Positions 32,100 to 40,683 of a stretch of DNA of 64,000 nt are shown here, one piece after another. Origin of the DNA: Streptomyces massasporeus (GTDB lineage Bacteria > Actinomycetota > Actinomycetes > Streptomycetales > Streptomycetaceae); assembly GCF_014648995.1 (NCBI RefSeq), contig NZ_BMSE01000001.1:682001-746000 (forward strand), read 5' to 3'. The position numbers and the translations under genes were made by a program. Each line of letters opens with the position of its first letter. The first letter of the stretch is position 1. Under the pieces are notes generated by a model that had not been told where the DNA came from, did no database searches, and saw only the letters and a list, made by a program, of their open reading frames with translations.

Positions 32100-34784
32100 C
32101 TACGCCGGTCCGACGCCGGACGTGAGCGCCGCCCGCGCCCGCTCCGCCAGTCCGTCGGCGCCGCACGAGACCGCCAGGTCCAGGCCGCGCTCGAGGTCGC
32201 TCACCGAGCGGGCGGCGACGCCGAACTCGATGCGGGCCGCCGCGTACTCGTACTGGCAGGGCGAGGCCTCCAGGTAGGTGACGGCCTGGGCGTAGAGCCG
32301 GACCGCACGCTGACCGGTCTCCAGGTCGGCGGCGCAGCGCAGGGCCTCCCCTATCGCCGTGTCCGTGCCGAAGCGCTCCGCCTGGCGGCGGACGTCGACG
32401 GCGAGCCGGGCGGCCCGGGCCGGGTCCTCGGTGCGCAGGGCGCGGGCGAGGTCGGCCGCCCAGGGGACGAGCACGGGGTTGTGGTGCCCCCGGGCCGCCG
32501 CGGCCTTCTCCGCCGCCTCCAGTTCGTTGATGCCGTCCTTGGTCCGGCCGACGGCCAGCAGCAGCCGCCCGCGCACCGAGCGGGGATCCGGCAGGACGAT
32601 GGTGGACGGGTAGGGCGGGGCGAAGCCGTGCCGTTCGGCGACGTCCCAGGCCTCCTCGACATGGCCGCGGGCCAGCAGGGTGTCGACCAGGCTGCAGGTC
32701 GCCGACCAGTACAGGGGCAGACCGCGGCCGACGCGCTCGGCGAGGCGCAGCGCCTCGCGCAGGGACGCCTCGGCCTCCTTCAGCCGGCCCCGCCTGCGGT
32801 GGCCGATCCCGACATAGGCGTGGGCCAGGGCGAGGTGGCCACCGCTCCAGCCGGCCGTCTCGTAGGCGCGCAGCGCTTCGTTGTAGAGGGTCTCGGCGCG
32901 GTCGAGGCGGTCGGTGAAGCCGTAGGCGTTGGCCAGCATCAGCAGCAGTTCGATGCCCCACTCGGTGTCGGTCCAGCCGAGTCCGGGGGCCAGCCGGCCG
33001 TTGACGAGGGCGCGGTCGCACAGTTCGGCGACCTCCTCGGCGTTCTCGCCGTGCATCAGGGCGTCGAAGCCGCGCAGGATGAGCAGGGCGCGTTCGGAGT
33101 TGTTCCGGCCGGTGCAGGTGCTCGCGAGGTCGGCGAGCCGCTGGGAGCGGTCGGGTGAGGTGGCCTCGCCGGCGTGCAGGCCCTCCCACATGAAGTGCAC
33201 GGCCTGGAGCCGCATCCGGGCGGGTCCGGGCCGGAGCCGGGCGGCCTCCGCCTCGACCGTGCGGACGGCCTCCTCCAGCTGGTCGTTGTGCAGGAGCGCC
33301 TGGGAGAGCCGGAAGACGGCGTCCACCCGCTGGTCGCCGTCGAGGCCGGGCATGCCGAGCGCGGTCCGCAGATGGCCGATGGTGCGGGCCGGCGCGGTGA
33401 GGAACGTGGCCCCGGCGAGTTCGTAGAGCACGTGCGGGTGGGAGTCGGGCCGCGGCGGTTCCTTCAGTGCGCGCTCCAGGCAGCGGCGCGCGGCGTCCGG
33501 GGCGCCCACGGCGAGGTGCTCGCGGGCGGCCTCGCGCAGCTGCCCGACGAGTTCCTCGTCGTCGTCCGGGTGGACCTCCAGGAGGTGGCGGGCGGCGGCC
33601 GCGGCGCCGTGTCCCTCGTCGGAGACGATCCGGGCGGCGATGCCGTGCATGGCGGTGCGCAGGGCGTCGGGGATGGAGTTGTAGACGGCGGTCGCGATCA
33701 GCGGGTGGACGAACTCCAGGTCGCCGTCGGTGCTGCGGCCGGTCGCGGGGTCGGGCGCGGTGAGGATGCGGGCGGTGCGCAGCAGTTCGGCGCAGCGGCG
33801 GGCGTCGTCCGGCCGCAGGGTGGCGAGCTTGGCGACCAGGCCGACGGAGATGCCGGCGCCGAGGATGGCGGCGGCCCAGGCGAACCGGGTGGCGTCGATG
33901 CCGAGTTCCTCCAGGCGGGCGACGAGGCCGCCGCCGCGGGCCGAGCGGTTCAGCTCGCGCAGTTCGCCGGCCCGGGCCTCGACCGGGTCGAGCTCGCTGT
34001 CCTGCACCTTGGCGAGGAGTTCGACGGTCTCGTAGGGGTTGCCGGCGGTGACGGCCCAGACCTCGCGGCAGAACGCGGCGTCGGCGTGCCGGCCCAGGGT
34101 GGCGCGGGTGAGCCCGGCCGTGGCGTCCGGGGTGAGTGCGCTCAGGGTCGTGACGGGGCCGTCCGCCGCGGCGGCGACGGTGTCGAGGTGGCGGGCGCTC
34201 GGACCGGAGACCTCCTCGGAGCGGCGGGCGACAACGACCAGGACGGACATCTCGTCGAGGCGCTCGGCGAACCCCGCGAGCCAGTGCAGGGTCTCCTGGT
34301 CCGCCCAGTGGGCGTCGTCGATCAGCAGCACCAGTGGCCAGTCCCGGCGGGCGAGCCGGCGCACGGCCGCGACCAGGCCGTCGCACACGCCCTGCGGGTC
34401 GGCCCGCCGGTCGCCGGGCTCCGCTATGCCGAGGGCGGGGCCGGCGATGTCGTACCAGTCGCCGAGGTACTCGCGGGCCTCCTCCGGAAGCATCGACACC
34501 AGGGCCGGCTGCAGCAACTGCCGTACCACGTTGAAGGGGACCGACCTGAGGGTCTCGCCGCCGCGCGCCGACCAGACCGTGCAGCCGCGGGCCTCCGCGA
34601 TGCGGCGGGTTTCGGCCAGCAGCGCGGTCTTGCCGAGTCCCGCCTCGCCGCGGAAGACCAGCAGTGCGCCGGACGAGGATCGGTCCGTGCACAGGCTGTC
34701 GACCGCCCGCGCGACGGCGGCGACCTCCTCGTCGCGCTCCCACAGGGAAGCCGAGGCGGCGGCCGTGGGCCGTACCTCCGTCAT
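32100..34784 (-). CDS. LAL-type STAND ATPase lacking the LuxR DNA-binding domain
   Basis: The 894-residue protein has the LAL (LuxR, MalT-like) architecture: an N-terminal ATPase with Walker A GEAGLGKT (46-53) and Walker B LVLLIDDAHWAD (151-162), then a long alpha-helical TPR-like region (ALRAYETAGW, EASLREALRLAERVG, NELEAAEKAAAARG). LAL proteins normally end in a LuxR helix-turn-helix of about 65 residues. Here the chain stops after AERARAALTSGVGPA, the point where that domain usually begins, and no helix-turn-helix is encoded in the remaining 66 bp before pcaL. It is either a non-DNA-binding sensor or a damaged regulator. Its location suggests a link to aromatic-acid use. Confidence 0.85.
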   Translation of the reverse strand: MTEVRPTAAASASLWERDEEVAAVARAVDSLCTDRSSSGALLVFRGEAGLGKTALLAETRRIAEARGCTVWSARGGETLRSVPFNVVRQLLQPALVSMLPEEAREYLGDWYDIAGPALGIAEPGDRRADPQGVCDGLVAAVRRLARRDWPLVLLIDDAHWADQETLHWLAGFAERLDEMSVLVVVARRSEEVSGPSARHLDTVAAAADGPVTTLSALTPDATAGLTRATLGRHADAAFCREVWAVTAGNPYETVELLAKVQDSELDPVEARAGELRELNRSARGGGLVARLEELGIDATRFAWAAAILGAGISVGLVAKLATLRPDDARRCAELLRTARILTAPDPATGRSTDGDLEFVHPLIATAVYNSIPDALRTAMHGIAARIVSDEGHGAAAAARHLLEVHPDDDEELVGQLREAAREHLAVGAPDAARRCLERALKEPPRPDSHPHVLYELAGATFLTAPARTIGHLRTALGMPGLDGDQRVDAVFRLSQALLHNDQLEEAVRTVEAEAARLRPGPARMRLQAVHFMWEGLHAGEATSPDRSQRLADLASTCTGRNNSERALLILRGFDALMHGENAEEVAELCDRALVNGRLAPGLGWTDTEWGIELLLMLANAYGFTDRLDRAETLYNEALRAYETAGWSGGHLALAHAYVGIGHRRRGRLKEAEASLREALRLAERVGRGLPLYWSATCSLVDTLLARGHVEEAWDVAERHGFAPPYPSTIVLPDPRSVRGRLLLAVGRTKDGINELEAAEKAAAARGHHNPVLVPWAADLARALRTEDPARAARLAVDVRRQAERFGTDTAIGEALRCAADLETGQRAVRLYAQAVTYLEASPCQYEYAAARIEFGVAARSVSDLERGLDLAVSCGADGLAERARAALTSGVGPA

Positions 34785-34964
34785 CCCGCTACCTCCCCAA
34801 GTCGCCCGAACGACGTACAGACGTCGAGCGTAGCCGTCCGATTGCCTGAGTGGAGGGTGGTCGGGGCACCTCTTGCCGTGACGGGTGACACCGGGTGCAG
34901 CGGGGCGACGCGACGGGCCCGCCACCAGCCGCCTTCGAGTCAACGGCGCGCAAAGTAACGGGAG

Positions 34965-36269
34965 GTGACGTTCATTCAGAAGCAACGGGACACACGAATC
35001 GGCCGCCGGGCGCTGGTCGCGGGGTCGGTGGGCAATCTCATCGAGTGGTACGAGTTCGGCGTCTACGGCTACTTCGCGACGATCATCGCGGCGCGGTTCT
35101 TCACTCCGGAGGGCGGCAGCGAGGCCGAGGCCCTGGTGAAGACGTACGCGTCCTTCGCGCTCGCGTTCTTCTTCCGACCCGTCGGCGCGGCGCTTTTCGG
35201 CCGACTCGGCGACCGGATCGGGAGGCGTCCGGTGCTGGTCCTCGTGATCACGCTGATGACCGTGGCGACGACGCTGATCGGCGCGCTGCCGACGTACGCG
35301 CAGGCGGGTGCCCTGGCGCCCTGGCTGCTGACGTTCCTGCGGGTGCTCCAAGGACTGTCGGCGGGTGGGGAGTTCGGCGGGGCGGTGTCGGTGATGACGG
35401 AGTTCGCGCCGCCGGGCCGGCGTGGGCTGTACGGGTCGTTGCAGTCGTTCACGGTGGCGCTGGGCCTGCTGGCCGGTGCGGGGGCGGCGGCGCTGCTCGC
35501 CACCGTGCTGACGGCGGAGCAACTGGGCGCGTGGGGATGGCGGCTGCCGTTCCTGCTGACGTTGCCCCTGGGGCTGGGCGCGTTGTGGCTGAGGCTGCGG
35601 CTGGACGAGACACCGGCGTTCGTGGCGGAGCGGTCCGAGGAGACGCCTCCTCCGCGCGAGGTGGTCCGGGCCGTCGTGCTGGGCGCGGGGCGGATCATGG
35701 GCTGGGCGGCGGCGGGGTACACGTTCCTCGTCGTGCTGCCCTCGTATCTGCAGAGCTCGCTGGGCGCGACGTTCCAGCAGGCGCTGGTGGCGACCGTGCT
35801 GGCCAATCTCGGTTTCGCGGCGACGATCGTGCCGGCGGGGCTGCTCAGCGACCGGCTCGGACGGCGGGCGGTGATGGTGTCGGGGGCGGTGCTGGTGGTG
35901 GTCCTCGCGGTGCCGCTGCTCAACCTTCTGCGGCAGCCCGGCGTTTCGAACGCCGTGAAGGGTGTGGCGGTGTGCGGCGCGGGAGCGGTGGTGGGGCTGA
36001 TGGCGGGGCCGGGGCCCGCGATGCTGTCGGAGATGTTCCCGACCCGGGTCCGCTGCACGGGCCTGGGACTCGCCTACGCGCTGTCCAATGCCGTGTTCTC
36101 GGGGTGTGCCGGGCTCATCATCACGGAGACGGTCGAGCGGACGGGCAGCGTGGACGTCCCCGCGTACTATGCGGCCGCGGCGTGCGCGGTGAGCGTGCCG
36201 GCGCTTCTCACGCTGCCGTCCGCGCGGCGGGCCGGGGTACCGAAAGCGGGGGTGGAGAGGGCTGGTTGA
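34965..36269 (+). CDS. MFS transporter, metabolite:H+ symporter (MHS) type
   Basis: The 434-residue protein shows MHS-family signatures: GSVGNLIEWYEFGVYGYFA in the first helix, FFRPVGAALFGRLGDRIGRRPVL, then LQGLSAGGEFGGA, with about twelve membrane segments. Relatives carry shikimate, proline/betaine, ketoglutarate or aromatic acids. Its place beside the pca operon suggests uptake of protocatechuate or a hydroxybenzoate. The only standard start is GTG 34965, but its G is the last base of GGAGG. An ATT codon at 34974, 8 bases beyond that ribosome binding site, is a possible non-standard start. Confidence 0.88.
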   Translation: MTFIQKQRDTRIGRRALVAGSVGNLIEWYEFGVYGYFATIIAARFFTPEGGSEAEALVKTYASFALAFFFRPVGAALFGRLGDRIGRRPVLVLVITLMTVATTLIGALPTYAQAGALAPWLLTFLRVLQGLSAGGEFGGAVSVMTEFAPPGRRGLYGSLQSFTVALGLLAGAGAAALLATVLTAEQLGAWGWRLPFLLTLPLGLGALWLRLRLDETPAFVAERSEETPPPREVVRAVVLGAGRIMGWAAAGYTFLVVLPSYLQSSLGATFQQALVATVLANLGFAATIVPAGLLSDRLGRRAVMVSGAVLVVVLAVPLLNLLRQPGVSNAVKGVAVCGAGAVVGLMAGPGPAMLSEMFPTRVRCTGLGLAYALSNAVFSGCAGLIITETVERTGSVDVPAYYAAAACAVSVPALLTLPSARRAGVPKAGVERAG

Positions 36270-36271
36270 GC

Positions 36272-36299
36272 GGATGCGGGTGATCGGATGCGGGTGATC
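36272..36299. repeat. Perfect 14-bp tandem duplication over the anmK start
   Basis: GGATGCGGGTGATC is present twice in tandem (36272-36285 and 36286-36299). The duplication carries the anmK start codon, so there are two ATGs 14 bases apart in different frames. The first opens a seven-codon frame (MRVIGCG) ending at 36297; the second is the true start. The better Shine-Dalgarno (GGAGAGG, 36254-36260) is nearer the first. Confidence 0.85.
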
Positions 36300-37442
36300 G
36301 GTCTCATGTCGGGCACGTCGTACGACGCGATCGACGCGGCGGCGGCCGAGCTGGACCTCGTCGGCGACGGCCTGGTGCTGAAGCCGCTCGGCAGGGTGAG
36401 CGAACCGTACGACGCGGAAGTGCGCGAGGCGCTGGCCGCCGCGCTGCCGCCGGGGACCACCACGCTGGGCGAGGTGTGCCGGCTGGACACCCGGATCGGG
36501 CAGGCCTTCGCGGCGACGGCGGTCCGGGCCGACCGCGAACTGTGCGAGGGACGGGCGGAGTTGGTCGCCTCGCACGGGCAGACCGTGTACCACTGGGTCG
36601 CCGGCGCCGAGGTCCACGGCACGCTCCAGCTGGGGCAGCCGGCGTGGATCGCCGAGGCGACCGGGCTGCCCGTGGTCGCCGACTTCCGGCCGCGTGACAT
36701 CGCCGCCGGCGGGCAGGGCGCGCCGCTGGTCAGCCTGGTCGACCTGCTGTGGCTGCGCGGCCGGCCGGGCAGGCCCGTCGCCCTCAACGTCGGCGGGATC
36801 GCCAACCTCACCGCGCCCGACGGGACGGCCTTCGACACCGGGCCGGGATGCGCGCTGATCGACGCGGCGGCCCGGGGGTTCAGCGGCGGGGCGCTGGCCC
36901 ACGACACGGACGGGGTGCTGGCCGCGCGGGGCCGGGTGCACGGGCCGTTGCTGGACCGGCTGCTCCAGGAGCCGTACTACGCGCTGCCCGCGCCGAAGAC
37001 GACGGGCAAGGAACTGTTCCACCTCGGTCATCTGCGGGACGCGCTGGCCGGGTTCGGAACGCTGCCGGCCGAGGACGTCGTCGCGACGCTCACGATGCTC
37101 ACGGCCCGGACCGTGGCGGACGCCGTGGGGTCGGTGGGTGCGACGGAGGTGGTCGCCTCGGGCGGCGGGACGCGCAACCCGGTGCTGATGGCGATGCTCG
37201 CGGATCTGCTGCGGGGCGTGGCCCTGCGCACCTCCGACGATCTGGGTCTGCCGTCCGACGCCAAGGAGGCGTACGCCTTCGCGGTGCTGGGGTTTCTGAC
37301 CCTGCACGGCCTGCCGGGCACGGACCCGGCGAGCACGGGGGCCCGGCATCCCAGCGTGCTGGGGTCGGTGACCCCGGGCCGGGAGGGGCTGCGGCTTCCG
37401 CCGCGGGCGGTTCGACAGCCGTCGCGGCTGCTCCTGGAATAG
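36288..37442 (+). CDS. anmK: Anhydro-N-acetylmuramic acid kinase
   Basis: The 384-residue protein begins MRVIGLMSGTSYDAID, the phosphate-binding signature of AnmK, and continues with ASHGQTVYHW, VADFRPRDIAAGGQGAPL, VGGIANLT, DTGPGCALID and SGGGTRNPVLM. It opens and phosphorylates 1,6-anhydro-MurNAc in peptidoglycan recycling. It follows the MHS transporter by 18 bp, but a functional link to that gene is doubtful. A duplicated start region creates an out-of-frame ATG just upstream. Confidence 0.95.
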   Translation: MRVIGLMSGTSYDAIDAAAAELDLVGDGLVLKPLGRVSEPYDAEVREALAAALPPGTTTLGEVCRLDTRIGQAFAATAVRADRELCEGRAELVASHGQTVYHWVAGAEVHGTLQLGQPAWIAEATGLPVVADFRPRDIAAGGQGAPLVSLVDLLWLRGRPGRPVALNVGGIANLTAPDGTAFDTGPGCALIDAAARGFSGGALAHDTDGVLAARGRVHGPLLDRLLQEPYYALPAPKTTGKELFHLGHLRDALAGFGTLPAEDVVATLTMLTARTVADAVGSVGATEVVASGGGTRNPVLMAMLADLLRGVALRTSDDLGLPSDAKEAYAFAVLGFLTLHGLPGTDPASTGARHPSVLGSVTPGREGLRLPPRAVRQPSRLLLE

Positions 37443-37495
37443 CCGGTTCCGACTCCTCTCATGCCTCTTTCACCGACGCCTCATACGGTGGGGGC

Positions 37496-38944
37496 ATGAC
37501 GCAGGAGACTCCTCCCGGGTGGTACGCCGATCCCGGACAGACAAATGACGGGCCCGCCACCGAGCGCTGGTGGGACGGCAAGACCTGGACGGACCGCATC
37601 CGCCCGGCGCAGCCGCCCGCGACCTGGGGTCCCCCGACAGGTCCGGCGTCCGCCGGTCCCACGCCGACGGATCAGGCGCCCCTTGCCGGGACTTCGACGG
37701 CACCGGCGGACCAGCCGGCCGCGGCCGGGGCGCCGACCGGGGCCGGAGCGTCGGGAGCCGGTGAGCAGGCCGGGAGCGAGATACCGGGAACGGGACAGCC
37801 GAGTGCCGCCGAGGCGGCGGGAATCGGGCAGCCGGCCGAGGCCGGGGGTCCGGCATCCACAGGGGGTCCCGGTTCCGCCGGAGGTCCCGGTTCCGCAGGG
37901 GGTCCGGGATCCGCCGGGCAGTTCAGCGGGGCCGGGCAGCCCGCGGGCGCCTGGGGCTCCGGGGCCGCCGCGTATCCAGGTGCCGCCGGGCAGCCGGGAG
38001 TCGGGGGGCAGCCCGGTAGCGGTGCGTACCCGGGGGCCGCCGGGTATCCCGCCTACCCCGCCTATCCCGCCGCGCCCGAGGGCGGAAAGGGGCGGCGGCT
38101 TCGCATGGGCGCCGCCGTCGCCGCGGCCGTGGTCGTCCTCGCCAGTATCGGCGTGGGCGTGTACGCGCTGACGGACGACGGCGGCGGTGGCGGCACGCCC
38201 ACCTCGCAGGGACCCGGCGGGCCGGGTGCCCCCGGAGGCCAGGGCGGCCCGTTCGGCGGGCCGGGCGGATCCGGAGGATCGGGCGGGTCCGGAGGATCGG
38301 GCGGGTCCGGAGGATCGGGCGGGTCCGGGGGCTCCGGCGGATCGGGAGGATCCGGCGGCGACGGCGGCTCCGGTGGGCAGAGTCCGCGGCCCGAGCAGTC
38401 CGAGCCGCCGAAGATCCGGAGCGGGTCGGTGACCGATTCGGTCAGCGGGATCAGCCTGCCGATCCCGAAGGGCTGGTACGGCCAGCAGGCCAACGCCGGC
38501 GCCCAGGTGACGTCCGACGACTCCTACAAGTGCCCCGGCGACACCTCATCGACCTGCACGAAGGGCGGCGCCTACTCGGCACCGGCCCTGCTGCTCGGCA
38601 CCAAGGGCGCCAACGCCGAGGAGATCGCGAAGGCGGACATCGCGAAGAACGCCGAGGAGTCCTACGGCGGCAAGTCGTACGGCGGGATCACCTCCCACGA
38701 CGTGCTGGACTCCAAGGCCGTGACCGTGGCCGGGCAGAAGGGCTACCTGGTCCGCTGGAAGGCCGTCACGAGCAAGGGCGCCGACGGCATCGTGGAGTCG
38801 CTCGCGTTCCCCTCCCCCGCCAACGCGAAGCAGATGGTGGTCGTGCGGTTCGGCGTCGACGCGGACCAGAAGGAGACCGTGCTCGACGACATCGCCCAGG
38901 GCATCAAGGTGTCGACGGGCAGCGGCAACGGCCAGGACATCTGA
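37496..38944 (+). CDS. DUF2510 membrane protein with long Gly/Ser/Pro linkers
   Basis: The 482-residue protein has an N-terminal DUF2510 domain (PPGWYADPG, ERWWDGKTWTDR), a disordered Ala/Gly/Pro linker with PGSAGG repeats, and one membrane helix at about 207-228 (AAVAAAVVVLASIGVGVYAL). A Gly-Gly-Ser repeat tract follows, then an outward C-terminal domain (ISLPIPKGWYG, DDSYKCPGDTSSTC) with two cysteines that could pair. DUF2510 is common in actinobacterial envelope proteins of unknown function. A strong terminator lies 30 bp downstream. Confidence 0.85.
   Translation: MTQETPPGWYADPGQTNDGPATERWWDGKTWTDRIRPAQPPATWGPPTGPASAGPTPTDQAPLAGTSTAPADQPAAAGAPTGAGASGAGEQAGSEIPGTGQPSAAEAAGIGQPAEAGGPASTGGPGSAGGPGSAGGPGSAGQFSGAGQPAGAWGSGAAAYPGAAGQPGVGGQPGSGAYPGAAGYPAYPAYPAAPEGGKGRRLRMGAAVAAAVVVLASIGVGVYALTDDGGGGGTPTSQGPGGPGAPGGQGGPFGGPGGSGGSGGSGGSGGSGGSGGSGGSGGSGGSGGDGGSGGQSPRPEQSEPPKIRSGSVTDSVSGISLPIPKGWYGQQANAGAQVTSDDSYKCPGDTSSTCTKGGAYSAPALLLGTKGANAEEIAKADIAKNAEESYGGKSYGGITSHDVLDSKAVTVAGQKGYLVRWKAVTSKGADGIVESLAFPSPANAKQMVVVRFGVDADQKETVLDDIAQGIKVSTGSGNGQDI
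38273..38326 (+). repeat. 18-bp minisatellite encoding Gly-Gly-Ser repeats
   Basis: GGAGGATCGGGCGGGTCC is repeated three times without a mismatch (38273-38290, 38291-38308, 38309-38326), and degenerate copies continue to about 38370. It encodes part of a Gly-Gly-Ser linker in the DUF2510 protein. It keeps frame, so copy-number change would only alter linker length. Confidence 0.85.
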
Positions 38945-38973
38945 CCGCGAGCGGGCGCCCCGCGGACACCGGT

Positions 38974-39022
38974 CGGCCGGGTGGGGCGCCCCTGCCGCTC
39001 ACAGGGGAACCCCACCCGGCCG
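38974..39022. terminator. Large bidirectional terminator
   Basis: CGGCCGGGTGGGG (38974-38986) pairs perfectly with 39010-39022 (13 bp). Inside, CCCCTG (38989-38994) pairs with CAGGGG (39002-39007) around a 7-base loop. It lies between two convergent genes, the DUF2510 and TetR-family genes, and should stop both. Confidence 0.85.
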
Positions 39023-39103
39023 GGGGGTGCGCGCCGCCCCCGTCCCCACGGGTCGGCGCGGTCGGGTCACCGTCCGGTCATCCGGCGGACGGCGGCCCGG
39101 GTC

Positions 39104-39712
39104 TCAGGTCAGGCCCAGCGTCGGCAACACGGCCGCCTCCACGAAGCGGACCAGGTAGTCCGGGTCGGCGTACTCGCCCTCCAGGACGGGCCGGATGCGC
39201 AGGACGCCGAACATCTGCGCCGGGATGTACTCCAGCGCCGGGTGATCGGCCGGCACTTCGCCCCGCTCGACCCCGCGCCGGATGATCTCCTTCAGCGCGG
39301 CGATCTCCGGCTCGACCAGCGCCTCGCGCAGGGCGCGCTGCAACTCCGGGTCCTGAGGGGCCGCGTGCACGAGCGCCTGGAGGAGCTTGGTGTCCCGGCC
39401 CGACAGCTCTCCCGCCGCCCGGGCCGCCTCACGCAGGTCGTCCGCGAGCGAGCCGGTGTCGATGCAGCGCGTCCGCCGGTGCGAGCGCAGCGCCGCCGCC
39501 ACCAACTGGGGCTTGGTCTTCCACTGGCGGTAGAGCGTGGACTTGCTGCACCGGGTGCTGGCGGCGATCCCCTCCATGGTGACGGAGTCGTAGCCGCACT
39601 CCCTCAGCTGCTCCAGCACGGCGTCGTAGAACTCCTGCTCACGCTCGGGCGTGATCTTGGAGCGGCGCGTGACACCGACCGGCTCGGGCCGGTCCGCAGC
39701 CTGCGACGTCAT
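39104..39712 (-). CDS. TetR-family transcriptional regulator
   Basis: The 202-residue protein has a TetR helix-turn-helix in residues about 22-68 (EFYDAVLEQLRECGYDSVTM, then IAASTRCSKSTLYRQWKTK) and a C-terminal ligand domain of the TetR_C type (LQALVHAAPQDPELQRALRE). It diverges from the PAP2 gene across a gap dominated by inverted repeats, which it very probably binds. Confidence 0.92.
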   Translation of the reverse strand: MTSQAADRPEPVGVTRRSKITPEREQEFYDAVLEQLRECGYDSVTMEGIAASTRCSKSTLYRQWKTKPQLVAAALRSHRRTRCIDTGSLADDLREAARAAGELSGRDTKLLQALVHAAPQDPELQRALREALVEPEIAALKEIIRRGVERGEVPADHPALEYIPAQMFGVLRIRPVLEGEYADPDYLVRFVEAAVLPTLGLT

Positions 39713-39779
39713 GGGCGGTGCTCCTGGCTTTCGTCGGGCGGCCGGAAAATTCCCGGCCCGCGATGTGTTCTACGTCTAT

Positions 39780-39848
39780 CGATACGCCAGTGTACCGGTA
39801 CGCGGCCGTATCGGTACACTGGCGTATCGGTACGCTCTCGTACCGATA
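39780..39848. promoter_or_regulatory. Compound palindromic operator between TetR and PAP2 genes
   Basis: Bases 39780-39797 and 39812-39829 are perfect 18-bp inverted arms around a 14-bp spacer. Overlapping them, TATCGGTACG (39825-39834) pairs with CGTACCGATA (39839-39848) around CTCT. GTATCGGTAC recurs at 39808 and 39824, a 16-bp step. The layout suggests two or more TetR dimers controlling both divergent genes. Confidence 0.75.
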
Positions 39849-39879
39849 ACAGCACCACCGTCACCGAAGGGGCCGGGGG

Positions 39880-40683
39880 ATGAATGCCCGCACCGAGCCT
39901 GCGCCGGCGGGGTCCGACGCGATAGCGCGACCGCCGCTCGTCCGGGAGCTCCTGCTCGTCGCAGGGCTCTTCCTCGTCTACAAGTTCGGCCGTCAGCTGG
40001 CCACGGGCCACACCGGTGAGGCCGTCCACAACGCGCATCGCCTGTGGGACTTCGAGCGAGCGGTCCATCTGCCCGGCGAGGGGGCGGTGCAGTCCCTGCT
40101 GCTGCACGGCGACGGCCTGGTGCACCTCGCGAACACCTACTACGCGGCCGTCCACTTCCCGGCCACCGCCGCCTTCCTGATCTGGCTCTATCTGCGCCGC
40201 CCGGCCCACTACGTCTGGGCCCGCCGGGTGCTGGCCGCGGTCACCGCCGCAGCCCTGGCGCTGCACCTGCTGTTCCCGCTCGCCCCGCCGCGCATACTGG
40301 CGGCGACCGGTCTGGTCGACACGGCACGGCTGTACGGGCCCTCGGTGTACGGCGATCCCGCGACCGACTCCCTGTCCAACCAGTTCGCGGCGATGCCGTC
40401 GCTCCACTTCGGCTGGGCCCTCATGGTGGCCATCGGACTCGTCGTCGCGACCCGCTCGCGATGGCGCCGGCTCTGGCTGGCGCATCCGCTGCTGACACTG
40501 CTGGTGATCGTCGGTACGGCGAACCACTACTGGCTCGACGCGATCGTCGCGGCGGCCCTGCTCGGTCTCGCGCTCGCCGTGGTCCCCGTTCCGCACCGCA
40601 CGGCGACCACGGCCGGCCGGGGCCACGGCACCCTCGTACCGGCTCAGCGGGACGAGCAGGCGCTCGTGGGAGCGAGCCGATGA
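39880..40683 (+). CDS. PAP2-superfamily membrane phosphatase
   Basis: The 267-residue protein has about six membrane helices and the PAP2 phosphatase/transferase motifs FAAMPSLHFGWALM and TANHYWLDAIVAA, the His residues forming the catalytic site. It resembles the inositol-phosphotransferase-like PAP2 group. It is translationally coupled to the EamA-like gene (ATGA) and is probably controlled by the divergent TetR regulator. Confidence 0.9.
   Translation: MNARTEPAPAGSDAIARPPLVRELLLVAGLFLVYKFGRQLATGHTGEAVHNAHRLWDFERAVHLPGEGAVQSLLLHGDGLVHLANTYYAAVHFPATAAFLIWLYLRRPAHYVWARRVLAAVTAAALALHLLFPLAPPRILAATGLVDTARLYGPSVYGDPATDSLSNQFAAMPSLHFGWALMVAIGLVVATRSRWRRLWLAHPLLTLLVIVGTANHYWLDAIVAAALLGLALAVVPVPHRTATTAGRGHGTLVPAQRDEQALVGASR

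Noticed and set aside
32100..34784. A complete LAL/LuxR transcription activator
   Set aside because: The ATPase and TPR parts are intact, but no LuxR helix-turn-helix is present before the stop codon, so it should not be annotated as a normal activator.
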